From: Lachnospiraceae bacterium
GTDB lineage: Bacteria; Bacillota; Clostridia; Lachnospirales; Lachnospiraceae
DNA length: 64,000 bases
NCBI GenBank assembly: GCA_017439675.1
Contig: JAFSIQ010000044.1
Location: 62,001 to 126,000, forward strand
Reading direction: 5' to 3'
In this document: positions 35,071 to 42,610 of the stretch, one piece after another
Position numbering within the stretch: the stretch's first letter is position 1
Layout of the letters: each line of letters opens with the position of its first letter
Made by a program: the position numbers and the translations under genes
Notes under the pieces: model-generated
Databases searched by the model: none
What the model was told of the DNA's origin: nothing
Seen by the model: the letters and a program-made list of their open reading frames with translations, nothing else

Positions 35071-35523
35071 ATGATAGAAGCAGTAAGCTGTGGTGGTGTG
35101 GTAATCTTCAGAGGCAAGGTATTGTTGCTTTATAAGAACTATAAGAATAAGTACGAAGGCTGGGTTTTACCGAAAGGTACGGTTGAAGAAGGCGAAGAGT
35201 ACAAAGAGACGGCACTTCGTGAAGTGAGAGAAGAGACAGGTGTAAGTGCCCAGATTATTAAGTATGTGAATAAGAGTAATTATACTTTTAATACCGCATA
35301 CGACGTAGTGAATAAAGATGTGCATTGGTATCTGATGATGGCTGACAGCTATTACAGCAAACCTCAACGTGAGGAATACTTTATGGATTCTGGATACTAT
35401 AAGTACCATGAAGCTTATCATTTGTTGAAGTTTCCGAATGAGAAGCAGATTTTGGAGCAGGCTTATAGTGAGTATCAGGATTTGAAGCAAAGTAATCTTT
35501 GGGGTTCTAAGAAGTATTTTTAA
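35071..35523 (+). CDS. Nudix hydrolase
   Basis: A 150-residue protein starting at the ATG behind AGGAGG. The Nudix box G-x5-E-x7-R-E-x2-E-E-x-G is present as 'GTVEEGEEYKETALREVREETGV' split over residues about 32-54; it binds the metal that hydrolyses nucleoside diphosphates linked to another group. The C-terminal 'HLLKFPNEKQILEQA' resembles diadenosine polyphosphate or MutT-type members, but the substrate is undetermined. It has its own promoter and terminator. Confidence 0.9.
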   Translation: MIEAVSCGGVVIFRGKVLLLYKNYKNKYEGWVLPKGTVEEGEEYKETALREVREETGVSAQIIKYVNKSNYTFNTAYDVVNKDVHWYLMMADSYYSKPQREEYFMDSGYYKYHEAYHLLKFPNEKQILEQAYSEYQDLKQSNLWGSKKYF

Positions 35524-35524
35524 G

Positions 35525-35555
35525 AAAAAGGTCAGAAGTTATTCTGACCTTTTTC
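35525..35555 (+). terminator. Rho-independent terminator after the Nudix gene
   Basis: AGGTCAGAA (35529-35537) with TTCTGACCT (35542-35550), flanked by five A and followed by TTTTC. Confidence 0.9.
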
Positions 35556-35641
35556 TGTGTAAATGGTCAATGAGAAGAAGTTTAGTAAGATTATCATAAA
35601 AAGGATAAGTCTATCAATTGAGAAGATAGGAGAGAGGATAC

Positions 35642-36454
35642 GTGAAGAAGAAAATAATCAATACTCTAATGGTTTTATGTCTAATTGTTGCGTTAGGATG
35701 CGGTGGATATCTCATTTATTACTATCACACTAGTGCTAAAACTGAGGATGCATTTGATGATTTGCGAAGTTTAAAGTTGGAAGCATCACAAGGGGAAGAT
35801 GTAATTCCGGAATCTGATGAAAAGGAGAAACAAATGGATGTGGTTAATATAGGGGGTGTGGAGGTCCAACGAAAGTTTGAGAAATTATATCGTGCAAATA
35901 AAGATTTTGTGGGTTGGTTAACCATCGAGGATACCTTGGTGGATTATCCAGTTATGCATACTCCGCAGGATGCAGAAAATGGAGAGTTTTATATTCATCG
36001 GGATTTTGAGATGAATTATTCGTCAGCAGGATTGCCGTTCATAGATGGGAATTGTATTATTGACAATCCAACAGACAATATTATTATTTATGGACATAAC
36101 ATGAATTCTGGAACCATGTTTCATGATATTATTCAGTATGAAAACCAAGAATTTTATGAGACGCATAAGACATTTACCTTTGACACAATATATTGTGATG
36201 GTACCTATGAGGTGGTTGCGGCATTTTATGGACAGGTGTTACCAGAGGAATCTACCGATTTCAAATATTATGAATTTGTAAATGCTGCCAATGAGGAAGA
36301 GTTTATGACTTTTGTAGATAACGTCATTGCTATGTCGGCAATTGACACGGATGTGGTGGTAGAGTATGGAGACGAGTTGGTTACGCTGTCTACCTGCGCG
36401 TATCACGTGAAGGATGGAAGGTTTGCTGTCATTGCAAAAAAAATTAAAGAATAA
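35642..36454 (+). CDS. srtB: Class B sortase
   Basis: A 270-residue membrane-anchored transpeptidase that starts at GTG behind AGAGAGGA. An N-terminal signal-anchor ('NTLMVLCLIVALGCGGYLIYYY') is followed by the SrtB fold. The catalytic trio is visible: His in 'IIIYGHNMNSGTMF' (about 140), Cys in 'VTLSTCAY' (about 247) and Arg in 'DGRFAVIAKK' (about 257). SrtB enzymes attach haem-uptake or pilus proteins to the wall; no substrate gene adjoins it, though a protein with a SKKTGD sorting signal lies at the left end of the window. Confidence 0.93.
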   Translation: MKKKIINTLMVLCLIVALGCGGYLIYYYHTSAKTEDAFDDLRSLKLEASQGEDVIPESDEKEKQMDVVNIGGVEVQRKFEKLYRANKDFVGWLTIEDTLVDYPVMHTPQDAENGEFYIHRDFEMNYSSAGLPFIDGNCIIDNPTDNIIIYGHNMNSGTMFHDIIQYENQEFYETHKTFTFDTIYCDGTYEVVAAFYGQVLPEESTDFKYYEFVNAANEEEFMTFVDNVIAMSAIDTDVVVEYGDELVTLSTCAYHVKDGRFAVIAKKIKE

Positions 36455-36469
36455 TTTGTAAAATTGTTA

Positions 36470-36498
36470 TTGACAAATTGTCGGTGGCATACTATAAT
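36470..36498 (+). promoter_or_regulatory. Consensus promoter of tRNA-Leu
   Basis: Perfect TTGACA at 36470-36475, 17-base spacer, perfect TATAAT at 36493-36498; the strongest promoter in the window, as usual for tRNA genes. Confidence 0.9.
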
Positions 36499-36519
36499 AA
36501 CCTTCGTTGGTTTAACCAA

Positions 36520-36603
36520 GCCGATGTGGCGGAATTGGCAGACGCACCAGACTCAAAATCTGGCGGTGGTGACATCGTACCGGTTCGACTCCGGTCATCG
36601 GCA
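36520..36603 (+). tRNA. tRNA-Leu (CAA)
   Basis: An 84-base class II tRNA. Acceptor arms GCCGATG (36520-36526) and CATCGGC (36596-36602) pair fully, with discriminator A at 36603. The anticodon stem CCAGA/TCTGG encloses the loop CTCAAAA, giving anticodon CAA (Leu, codon UUG). A long variable arm follows, then the T arm CCGGTTCGACTCCGG. The CCA end is not encoded. It stands alone between its promoter and terminator. Confidence 0.96.
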
Positions 36604-36604
36604 T

Positions 36605-36637
36605 AAAAAGACACAGATTTTCATCTGTGTCTTTTTT
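36605..36637 (+). terminator. Terminator of tRNA-Leu, also facing the repressor gene
   Basis: AGACACAGAT (36609-36618) with ATCTGTGTCT (36623-36632), preceded by A5 and followed by T5. The symmetry would also terminate the - strand repressor gene. Confidence 0.88.
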
Positions 36638-36721
36638 GTGTATACATTTGAGTAGGATTCACCTTGTTCGATTACATAGCAATCCTAGTAGATAAGAGAG
36701 CTTATATGTAGCTGTTTATTG

Positions 36722-37450
36722 CTATCTGTAGTGTTCAATGTTAAATTCTTTGGCAACCTTTAGCACTACACCGATTATCTGATACTTGTGAAGTTCCTTT
36801 GTAGGAATTAGCTTGCCGAATCGATTGATTGGTTCGTAGCCAAGAGGTGTATTTTTGCGAAGGAAAATGCGTCCAGCATCATTTGTACAAAACACAATAT
36901 CGTTGATTTCTGGAGCCTGTTGTTGCGACAACAATAAAATATCATTTACAAAGTATGTAGGTTCAAAATGGCTAGAGGGGATTTTGATTCCTAAAGCAAG
37001 CTTTTCCTTGAGTTCATCAGGATAATCAGTAATGTCAAGAAATTCGTATTTGCTAGTATCGTAATAAAACCCATCCTTCATATTACCGATTGGTTTGAAA
37101 ACACACAGGGTATGGATGCCTTTGGTGCTGTGTTGTGCAGTTGTATGTTCTTCAATATCTATTAGTGCAAGGACTGCACGTTTTGAGTGTTCAGAAAGAT
37201 TACGGAATTTTTTAACCATATTTTCTTCTCGAACGGTAAAGTGAGAACGTCCGATTAAGCTGTCCACTGAACAATCTAATACATGGGCAATTTTTAGAAT
37301 AGAGGACAACTTGATGTCCTGTGATTTTCCATAAATGATGGAACGCAGGGTATCCTCTGATATGTCCGCTTGAGTTGCAAGATAATTTAGTGAAATTTTG
37401 CTCTTCTGAAGTTGTTCCTTTAGGTTCTGTCGAAAATAAATTAAATCCAT
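36722..37450 (-). CDS. XRE-family transcriptional regulator with S24-like C-terminal domain
   Basis: A 242-residue protein on the - strand, ATG behind GGAGG. The N-terminal helix-turn-helix (about residues 5-65; 'LNYLATQADISEDTLRSIIYGKSQDIKLSSILKIAHVLDCSVDSLIG') is of the Cro/CI type. The C-terminal part 'SSHFEPTYFVNDILLLSQQQAPEINDIVFC...GRIFLRK' resembles the LexA/CI S24 fold, but the canonical G-D-S-M is not intact, so self-cleavage is doubtful. No phage genes surround it. It diverges from mutY and may act on the shared 184-base region. Confidence 0.8.
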   Translation of the reverse strand: MDLIYFRQNLKEQLQKSKISLNYLATQADISEDTLRSIIYGKSQDIKLSSILKIAHVLDCSVDSLIGRSHFTVREENMVKKFRNLSEHSKRAVLALIDIEEHTTAQHSTKGIHTLCVFKPIGNMKDGFYYDTSKYEFLDITDYPDELKEKLALGIKIPSSHFEPTYFVNDILLLSQQQAPEINDIVFCTNDAGRIFLRKNTPLGYEPINRFGKLIPTKELHKYQIIGVVLKVAKEFNIEHYR

Positions 37451-37483
37451 TCAATACCTCCAAAAAAATATTTAGAATATACT

Positions 37484-37497
37484 ACCATAATATTGGT
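37484..37497. promoter_or_regulatory. Candidate operator in the repressor-mutY divergent region
   Basis: An imperfect dyad ACCA-TAATAT-TGGT sits 34 bases upstream of the repressor start and about 45 bases from the mutY -35 box. Assignment to the neighbouring XRE protein is inference. Confidence 0.3.
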
Positions 37498-37539
37498 ATA
37501 AATTGCTAGTCCTAATATTAAATGATATAGAAAAGTAAT

Positions 37540-37568
37540 TTGTATTTGTAGCGGATAAATGGTATGAT
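37540..37568 (+). promoter_or_regulatory. Promoter of mutY-polA-coaE
   Basis: TTGTAT at 37540-37545, 17-base spacer, TATGAT at 37563-37568; start near 37575. Confidence 0.55.
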
Positions 37569-37634
37569 ACTGTATGATTATGAAAAAAAGTATGATAATA
37601 ATTTTTTTGTAGTAGAATTAATATTGGTGAATAT

Positions 37635-38675
37635 ATGGAAGACAGATGGATTAAGATTAAGAAACCACTTCTTGATTGGTATAACACCGCTCACCGGCAA
37701 TTGCCTTGGCGGATGACGAAAAATCCATATTATGTATGGATTTCAGAAATTATGCTCCAACAGACGAGAGTGGAAGCGGTTAAAGGTTATTATAGTCGTT
37801 TTTTGGAAGAAATACCGGATGTCATGTCACTTGCTAGGATTTCAGAGGAGCGTCTGTTAAAGTTATGGGAAGGACTTGGCTATTACAACCGTGCTAGGAA
37901 TTTACAAAGGGCAGCTATACGGATTATGGAGGAATATCAGGGAGAATTTCCGAAGGAGTATGAACAGGTGTTAGATTTGCCTGGAATTGGTGAATATACA
38001 GCGGGGGCTATTTGTTCTATTTGTTATAATTTACCAACGCCGGCAGTAGATGGCAATGTACTTCGTGTTATGACTAGGGTGAGTGAGTGGAATGCATGTA
38101 TTGATGATGCAAGTACCAAGAAAATGGCAAGAGAAATTTTGCTTGTGCTATATGAAGAAGGAAACTGTAGTGATTTGACTCAGGCTTTGATGGAACTTGG
38201 TGCGGTTATATGTATACCCAATGGAGAACCAAAATGCCAGGAATGTCCTTTACGGGCAATGTGCATGGCAAGAAAGAATCATACCTATGCCAATTTGCCG
38301 GTTCGAAAGGAGAAACAGCAACGCCGTATTGAGAAGAAGACAGTATTTGTATTGCGCGCAAATGGGCAATACGGTATTCGAAAGAGAGCGGATAAAGGAT
38401 TGCTTGCCGGCATGTGGGAGTTTCCACATGTGGATTCTAATATGACACCATCCGAAGCAATGACATATTTGAGTAAGCAGGGGCTTGAGCCGGTTTTATT
38501 GGAAAGAGAAGTTCCCTATACCCACATTTTTAGTCATGTAGAATGGAGAATGAAGGCGTATTATATTGCTTGCCAGAATCAATGCAAGGAGCTTAATTGG
38601 GTGGCATACGAAGACTTGGAGGAAACTTATGCATTACCTACTGCGTTTAAGGCATTTTTAGAAAAGGAGTTATAA
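37635..38675 (+). CDS. mutY: A/G-specific adenine glycosylase MutY
   Basis: A 346-residue DNA repair enzyme removing adenine mispaired with 8-oxoguanine. 'LPWRMTKNPYYVWISEIMLQQTRVEAVKGYY' contains the catalytic Glu; the helix-hairpin-helix 'LDLPGIGEYTAGAICSI...PAVDGNVLRVMTR' contains the catalytic Asp. The iron-sulfur cysteines are spaced C-x7-C-x2-C-x5-C (about 191-208). The C-terminal half is the MutT-like 8-oxoG recognition domain ('KGLLAGMWEFPH', 'YTHIFSHVEWRM'). It begins an operon with the anti-sigma-like gene and polA, linking it to base excision repair synthesis. Confidence 0.96.
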   Translation: MEDRWIKIKKPLLDWYNTAHRQLPWRMTKNPYYVWISEIMLQQTRVEAVKGYYSRFLEEIPDVMSLARISEERLLKLWEGLGYYNRARNLQRAAIRIMEEYQGEFPKEYEQVLDLPGIGEYTAGAICSICYNLPTPAVDGNVLRVMTRVSEWNACIDDASTKKMAREILLVLYEEGNCSDLTQALMELGAVICIPNGEPKCQECPLRAMCMARKNHTYANLPVRKEKQQRRIEKKTVFVLRANGQYGIRKRADKGLLAGMWEFPHVDSNMTPSEAMTYLSKQGLEPVLLEREVPYTHIFSHVEWRMKAYYIACQNQCKELNWVAYEDLEETYALPTAFKAFLEKEL

Positions 38676-38676
38676 A

Positions 38677-39183
38677 ATGACTTGTCTAGAAGCACAATCT
38701 AAGATTATAGCCTACATTGACTATAATCTGGATAAGGAACAGAAAAAAGAGTTTTTGAGGCATATTCAATGCTGTGAAAATTGTAGAGAGGAATTGGATA
38801 TATATTATACCATGATTGAGGGTATGAGACAGTTGGACAGCAATCAATCTTTATCCGAGGATTTTTCTGTGAAATTGTCCAATCGTATGGAGCATGAAAT
38901 GAAACAGAGTCGGAAAAAGAGGAGTCTGTTACGTTCTTCGGTGCTTCTTTTGGTGGTGGCTACTTTTTCGGCTGTGATGATTGGATATGTGAATTTTCTG
39001 GATATGTTGCACCAAGATGAGCAGGCGAAATTAAAGGAAGCACAGGGGCAATATTATTACAGTAGAACCTTTAAGGAGCTTATGTTTGAACCGGAAGAAA
39101 TCGAATATACCATCAACGTGGAATCTACAGAGAAGGAATCGACATTCTACGAGAAGGTGAGACAGTATAATGCAGTAAATTGA
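38677..39183 (+). CDS. Zinc-finger (zf-HC2) anti-sigma-like membrane protein
   Basis: A 168-residue protein starting one base after mutY. The N-terminal zinc-binding motif H-x3-C-x2-C lies in 'FLRHIQCCENCREEL' (about 29-40), typical of anti-sigma factors that hold ECF sigma factors at the membrane. One membrane segment (about 88-108, 'SSVLLLVVATFSAVMIGYVNF') and an exported region of about 55 residues follow. No sigma gene is beside it, so the partner is unknown. Its fixed place between mutY and polA suggests co-expression with DNA repair. Confidence 0.8.
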   Translation: MTCLEAQSKIIAYIDYNLDKEQKKEFLRHIQCCENCREELDIYYTMIEGMRQLDSNQSLSEDFSVKLSNRMEHEMKQSRKKRSLLRSSVLLLVVATFSAVMIGYVNFLDMLHQDEQAKLKEAQGQYYYSRTFKELMFEPEEIEYTINVESTEKESTFYEKVRQYNAVN

Positions 39184-39212
39184 TAGAAATATTGATGAAA
39201 TGGAGAGGGAAT

Positions 39213-41849
39213 ATGGAAAAGATTTTATTGGTAGATGGCCACAGCATATTAAATAGAGCATTTTATGGTCTTCCAGACTTAACGAATTCCAAGGGACAGC
39301 ATACCAATGCAGTACTTGGATTTGTCAATATCATTTTAAAGGTGTTAGAGGAGGAAAAGCCAACTCATTTTGCGGTAGCATTTGATGTGCACAAAAAGAC
39401 TTTTCGCCATGAAATGTTTGAGGATTATAAGGGGACGAGAAAAGGAATGCCAGAGGAACTTCGAAGCCAGGTTCCATTGATGAAGGAATTGCTATGTGCC
39501 ATGGGCGTCACAGTATTAGAAGCTCCAGGATATGAGGCGGATGATGTGATTGGAACCTTATCCCGAATAGGGGAACGGGCAGGCATGGAGGTTTCTGTGT
39601 TGTCTGGCGATAGAGACTTATTGCAATTAGCTACCGAGCGTGTTTTGATTAAAATTCCGAAGACAAAGGGTGGGCAGACGACAGTAGAAAACTATCATGC
39701 AGAAGATGTGGTTGCACTTTATGGCGTGACACCAATGGAATTTATTGATATGAAAGGATTGATGGGGGATACATCAGACAATATCCCAGGTGTACCAGGA
39801 ATTGGTGAGAAGACAGCTGGGAAAATAATTTCCACCTATCACACAATTGAGAATGCTTATGCGCATGTAGAGGAAATTACTCCGAAGAAAGCCAAGGAAA
39901 ATCTTACAGAGTTTTATGAACAGGCGATTATGAGTAAAGTGCTTGCCACAATCAAATGTGATGCACCAATTGACTCTAGGCTAGAGGATATGGTGTATCA
40001 GGATCTGTTTACCTCGAAGGCGTATGAAATGGTAAAGCAATTGGAACTAAAAAGTCTCTTAAAGCATTTTGACGTGGCGGAGGAGAAGGTAGAATTGACC
40101 TTTGTCACTAATTTAATAACGGATTTAGGAGACATGGAAGCGTATTTTTCTACACTTATGAATTGCAAGGAAATAGGTGTGTTTGCTATGTGCGAAAACA
40201 AGGAATTTTTGGGCATGGGAATTACTAGGGATGGCAAACAGGCAGATTTTATTGTGTGTTCTATGTTTATAACGGAAGAGCTGATTGCACAGCGTTTTAT
40301 GGAAGTGTATGTGAAGAATCCGCATTTAACCATTATTACAAACGATTTGAAAGCCCTGCTAAAGACGTTGCCAATTCCTTCTGAAGGGCGTGTTTGGGAT
40401 ACTTCTGTTGCAGCGTACCTGCTTCGCCCTTTGAAGGATACCTATAGCTATGATGACATTGCTAGAGATTATTTGGGTGCAACTATTCCGACTAGAAAAG
40501 AATTGTTAGATAAGATGGCAATTTCCGTCTTTGTGATGCAGGAAGAAAAAGTGATGCAGTATCTCTCTTATGAAATCTGTGTGCCTTGCCTTGCGTGGTC
40601 AAAGCTACAGGCGGATTTACAAGACATGGGAATGTATGAGCTTTATAAAGAGATTGAGATGCCGACAGTATATGTGTTAGAGCATATGGAAAAAGAAGGT
40701 ATTCGCGTAGATGCGGTAGCATTGCAGGAATACAGCCGGATGTTAGGTGAGAAGGTTAAGAATTTAGAGGAACAGATTTATCAGGAAGCTGGGGAAGAAT
40801 TTAATATCAATTCACCGAAGCAATTAGGAGAGGTTTTGTTTGATAAGCTAAAGCTTCCGGGTGCGAAGAAGACAAAAACGGGATACTCTACTAACGTGGA
40901 CGTTTTGAACAAGTTAAAAAATGATTACCCGATTGTGGAGCATGTATTAGAATATCGTCAGGTTGCCAAATTAAAATCCACTTATGCAGACGGTTTGTCT
41001 GTTTACATTGGAGAGGATGAACGCATTCACGGAACCTTTAACCAAACGATTACGGCTACAGGAAGGATTAGTTCTACAGAGCCAAACCTACAGAATATCC
41101 CGATGAAGACGGAGCTTGGAAGAAGTATTCGCAAGGTTTTTGTTCCGAAGGATGGCTATGTATTTGTAGATGCAGATTATTCCCAAATTGAATTGCGTGT
41201 GTTGGCTCATTTTTCGGAAGATGAGAAGTTGATTGCTGCTTATAACGAGAATCAGGATATTCATGCATTGACTGCCTCGCAGGTGTTTGGGGTTCCAATT
41301 GAGGAAGTGGATGATTTGATGCGTCGCAATGCAAAGGCGGTCAATTTTGGTATTGTATATGGAATTAGTGCGTTTGGCTTGTCTGAGGATTTGGACATTT
41401 CTCGCAAGGAAGCCACAGCGTACATTGACAGTTACTTTAACACCTATCCAGGAATCAAGATGTTCTTGGACGGCTCGGTGGAGTCAGCAAAGGAAACTGG
41501 AATGATTCGAACCATGTACGGACGCATTCGTCAGATACCGGAGCTTTCGTCATCCAATTTTATGCAGAGAAGCTTCGGTGAGCGTATTGCTATGAATTCG
41601 CCGATACAAGGAACAGCAGCCGATATTATTAAGATTGCTATGATTCATGTACATGAACGTTTGCAAAGAGAAAAGCTACGCTCTAGTTTGATATTACAAA
41701 TTCATGACGAGCTTTTGATTGAAACCCATAAGGAAGAAGTAGAGATTGTGAAACAGATTATCAAAGAGGAAATGATGCAGGCTGCTACGTTATCAATTCC
41801 GTTAGTGGTATCTGTCAGTGTGGGAGATACATGGTATGATGCAAAATGA
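39213..41849 (+). CDS. polA: DNA polymerase I
   Basis: An 878-residue family A polymerase; the start is the ATG behind GAGAGGG, 33 bases into the longer open frame. The 5'-3' exonuclease comes first ('LLVDGHSILNRAFYGLP', 'APGYEADDVIGTLSR', 'GDTSDNIPGVPGIGEKTAGKII', to about 290). The middle domain keeps the fold but lacks the D-x-E metal residues of a 3'-5' exonuclease, so proofreading is probably absent, as in Bacillus and Taq. The polymerase domain has motif A 'DADYSQIELRVLAHFS', the O-helix 'RRNAKAVNFGIVYGIS' and motif C 'LQIHDELLIE'. It completes primers and repair patches. Confidence 0.97.
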   Translation: MEKILLVDGHSILNRAFYGLPDLTNSKGQHTNAVLGFVNIILKVLEEEKPTHFAVAFDVHKKTFRHEMFEDYKGTRKGMPEELRSQVPLMKELLCAMGVTVLEAPGYEADDVIGTLSRIGERAGMEVSVLSGDRDLLQLATERVLIKIPKTKGGQTTVENYHAEDVVALYGVTPMEFIDMKGLMGDTSDNIPGVPGIGEKTAGKIISTYHTIENAYAHVEEITPKKAKENLTEFYEQAIMSKVLATIKCDAPIDSRLEDMVYQDLFTSKAYEMVKQLELKSLLKHFDVAEEKVELTFVTNLITDLGDMEAYFSTLMNCKEIGVFAMCENKEFLGMGITRDGKQADFIVCSMFITEELIAQRFMEVYVKNPHLTIITNDLKALLKTLPIPSEGRVWDTSVAAYLLRPLKDTYSYDDIARDYLGATIPTRKELLDKMAISVFVMQEEKVMQYLSYEICVPCLAWSKLQADLQDMGMYELYKEIEMPTVYVLEHMEKEGIRVDAVALQEYSRMLGEKVKNLEEQIYQEAGEEFNINSPKQLGEVLFDKLKLPGAKKTKTGYSTNVDVLNKLKNDYPIVEHVLEYRQVAKLKSTYADGLSVYIGEDERIHGTFNQTITATGRISSTEPNLQNIPMKTELGRSIRKVFVPKDGYVFVDADYSQIELRVLAHFSEDEKLIAAYNENQDIHALTASQVFGVPIEEVDDLMRRNAKAVNFGIVYGISAFGLSEDLDISRKEATAYIDSYFNTYPGIKMFLDGSVESAKETGMIRTMYGRIRQIPELSSSNFMQRSFGERIAMNSPIQGTAADIIKIAMIHVHERLQREKLRSSLILQIHDELLIETHKEEVEIVKQIIKEEMMQAATLSIPLVVSVSVGDTWYDAK

Positions 41850-41882
41850 TACCCCATAGATAGAATTGAAAGAGGTGTTTCT

Positions 41883-42473
41883 TTGAGAATTATTGGAATA
41901 ACGGGCGGAATTGGAACTGGCAAAAGTACCATTTTGAATATTTTAAAAACAGATTATAACGCCTATATTGTGGAAACGGATAAGCTTGCACATAGCCTTA
42001 TGTTGCCAGGAAAAGTTGCATATAAGCAAATTGTAGAATCGTTTGGAAGTACTATTCTTCAGGAAGGTGGCATGATTGACCGGCAGATGTTAGGGAGTAT
42101 TGTTTTTCGAGATAAAGCTGCGTTGCAACGCTTAAATGGAATTGTACATCCTGCGGTGAAAAGCTATATTCGTGATGATATTGCGTTAAAGAAGCAAGAG
42201 GGAGTTGTTGATTATTATGTGATAGAAGCAGCTCTTTTGATTGAAGATGGCTACAAGGCAATTTGTGATGAGCTTTGGTATATCTACGCAAATCAGGATG
42301 TACGTCTTGCCCGTTTGTTGGATGGACGTGGTGGTGATGAACAAAAGTGGATCGATATTATGGCGAATCAGGCGACGGACGTATATTATCAGGAGCATTG
42401 TGATGTGACAATTGACAATGGCAAAGATATAGAAAACACTATTTTACAGGTGAAGCAATTATTGTACAAATAA
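41883..42473 (+). CDS. coaE: Dephospho-CoA kinase
   Basis: A 196-residue kinase for the last step of coenzyme A synthesis. It starts at TTG 41883 behind AAAGAGGTG, giving 'MRIIGITGGIGTGKSTILNIL' with the P-loop; 'VETDKLAHSLM' and 'IVHPAVKSYI' are further family motifs. The polA-coaE order is common in Firmicutes. The end of the gene contains the -35 box for the FtsA-like gene. Confidence 0.95.
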   Translation: MRIIGITGGIGTGKSTILNILKTDYNAYIVETDKLAHSLMLPGKVAYKQIVESFGSTILQEGGMIDRQMLGSIVFRDKAALQRLNGIVHPAVKSYIRDDIALKKQEGVVDYYVIEAALLIEDGYKAICDELWYIYANQDVRLARLLDGRGGDEQKWIDIMANQATDVYYQEHCDVTIDNGKDIENTILQVKQLLYK

Positions 42474-42490
42474 AACAAATATGGTATAAT
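42462..42490 (+). promoter_or_regulatory. Promoter of the FtsA-like gene
   Basis: TTGTAC at 42462-42467 (inside the coaE end), 17-base spacer, TATAAT at 42485-42490. The predicted start, about 42497, coincides with an ATG. Confidence 0.65.
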
Positions 42491-42496
42491 GGCGAT

Positions 42497-42607
42497 ATGT
42501 TTTATAATATTTACAAGAGTGAAGCCATGCGTCGGATTGCGCGTGAAATGTGCAGTGTGATGCGGGTGTTATTTGCACGGTTTGATTATTTTTACTATGG
42601 AGATTAA
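42497..42607 (+). CDS. Possible leaderless small ORF before the FtsA-like gene
   Basis: A 36-codon frame (MFYNIYKSEAMRRIAREM... ending FYYGD) whose ATG lies at the predicted transcription start and whose stop is three bases before the next ATG. It is basic and aromatic-rich and not recognised. The GGAG ribosome site of the FtsA-like gene is inside its last codons. It may be a coupling peptide or simply a chance frame. Confidence 0.3.
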   Translation: MFYNIYKSEAMRRIAREMCSVMRVLFARFDYFYYGD

Positions 42608-42610
42608 AAT

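Noticed and set aside
36464-36655. Open frame of 63 codons across the tRNA-Leu
   Set aside because: It runs through the promoter, the tRNA and the terminator; the tRNA explains the sequence.
36722-37450. XRE/S24-like regulator as a sign of a prophage
   Set aside because: No integrase, structural or replication phage genes are next to it, and no attachment-site repeat was seen near the tRNA-Leu.
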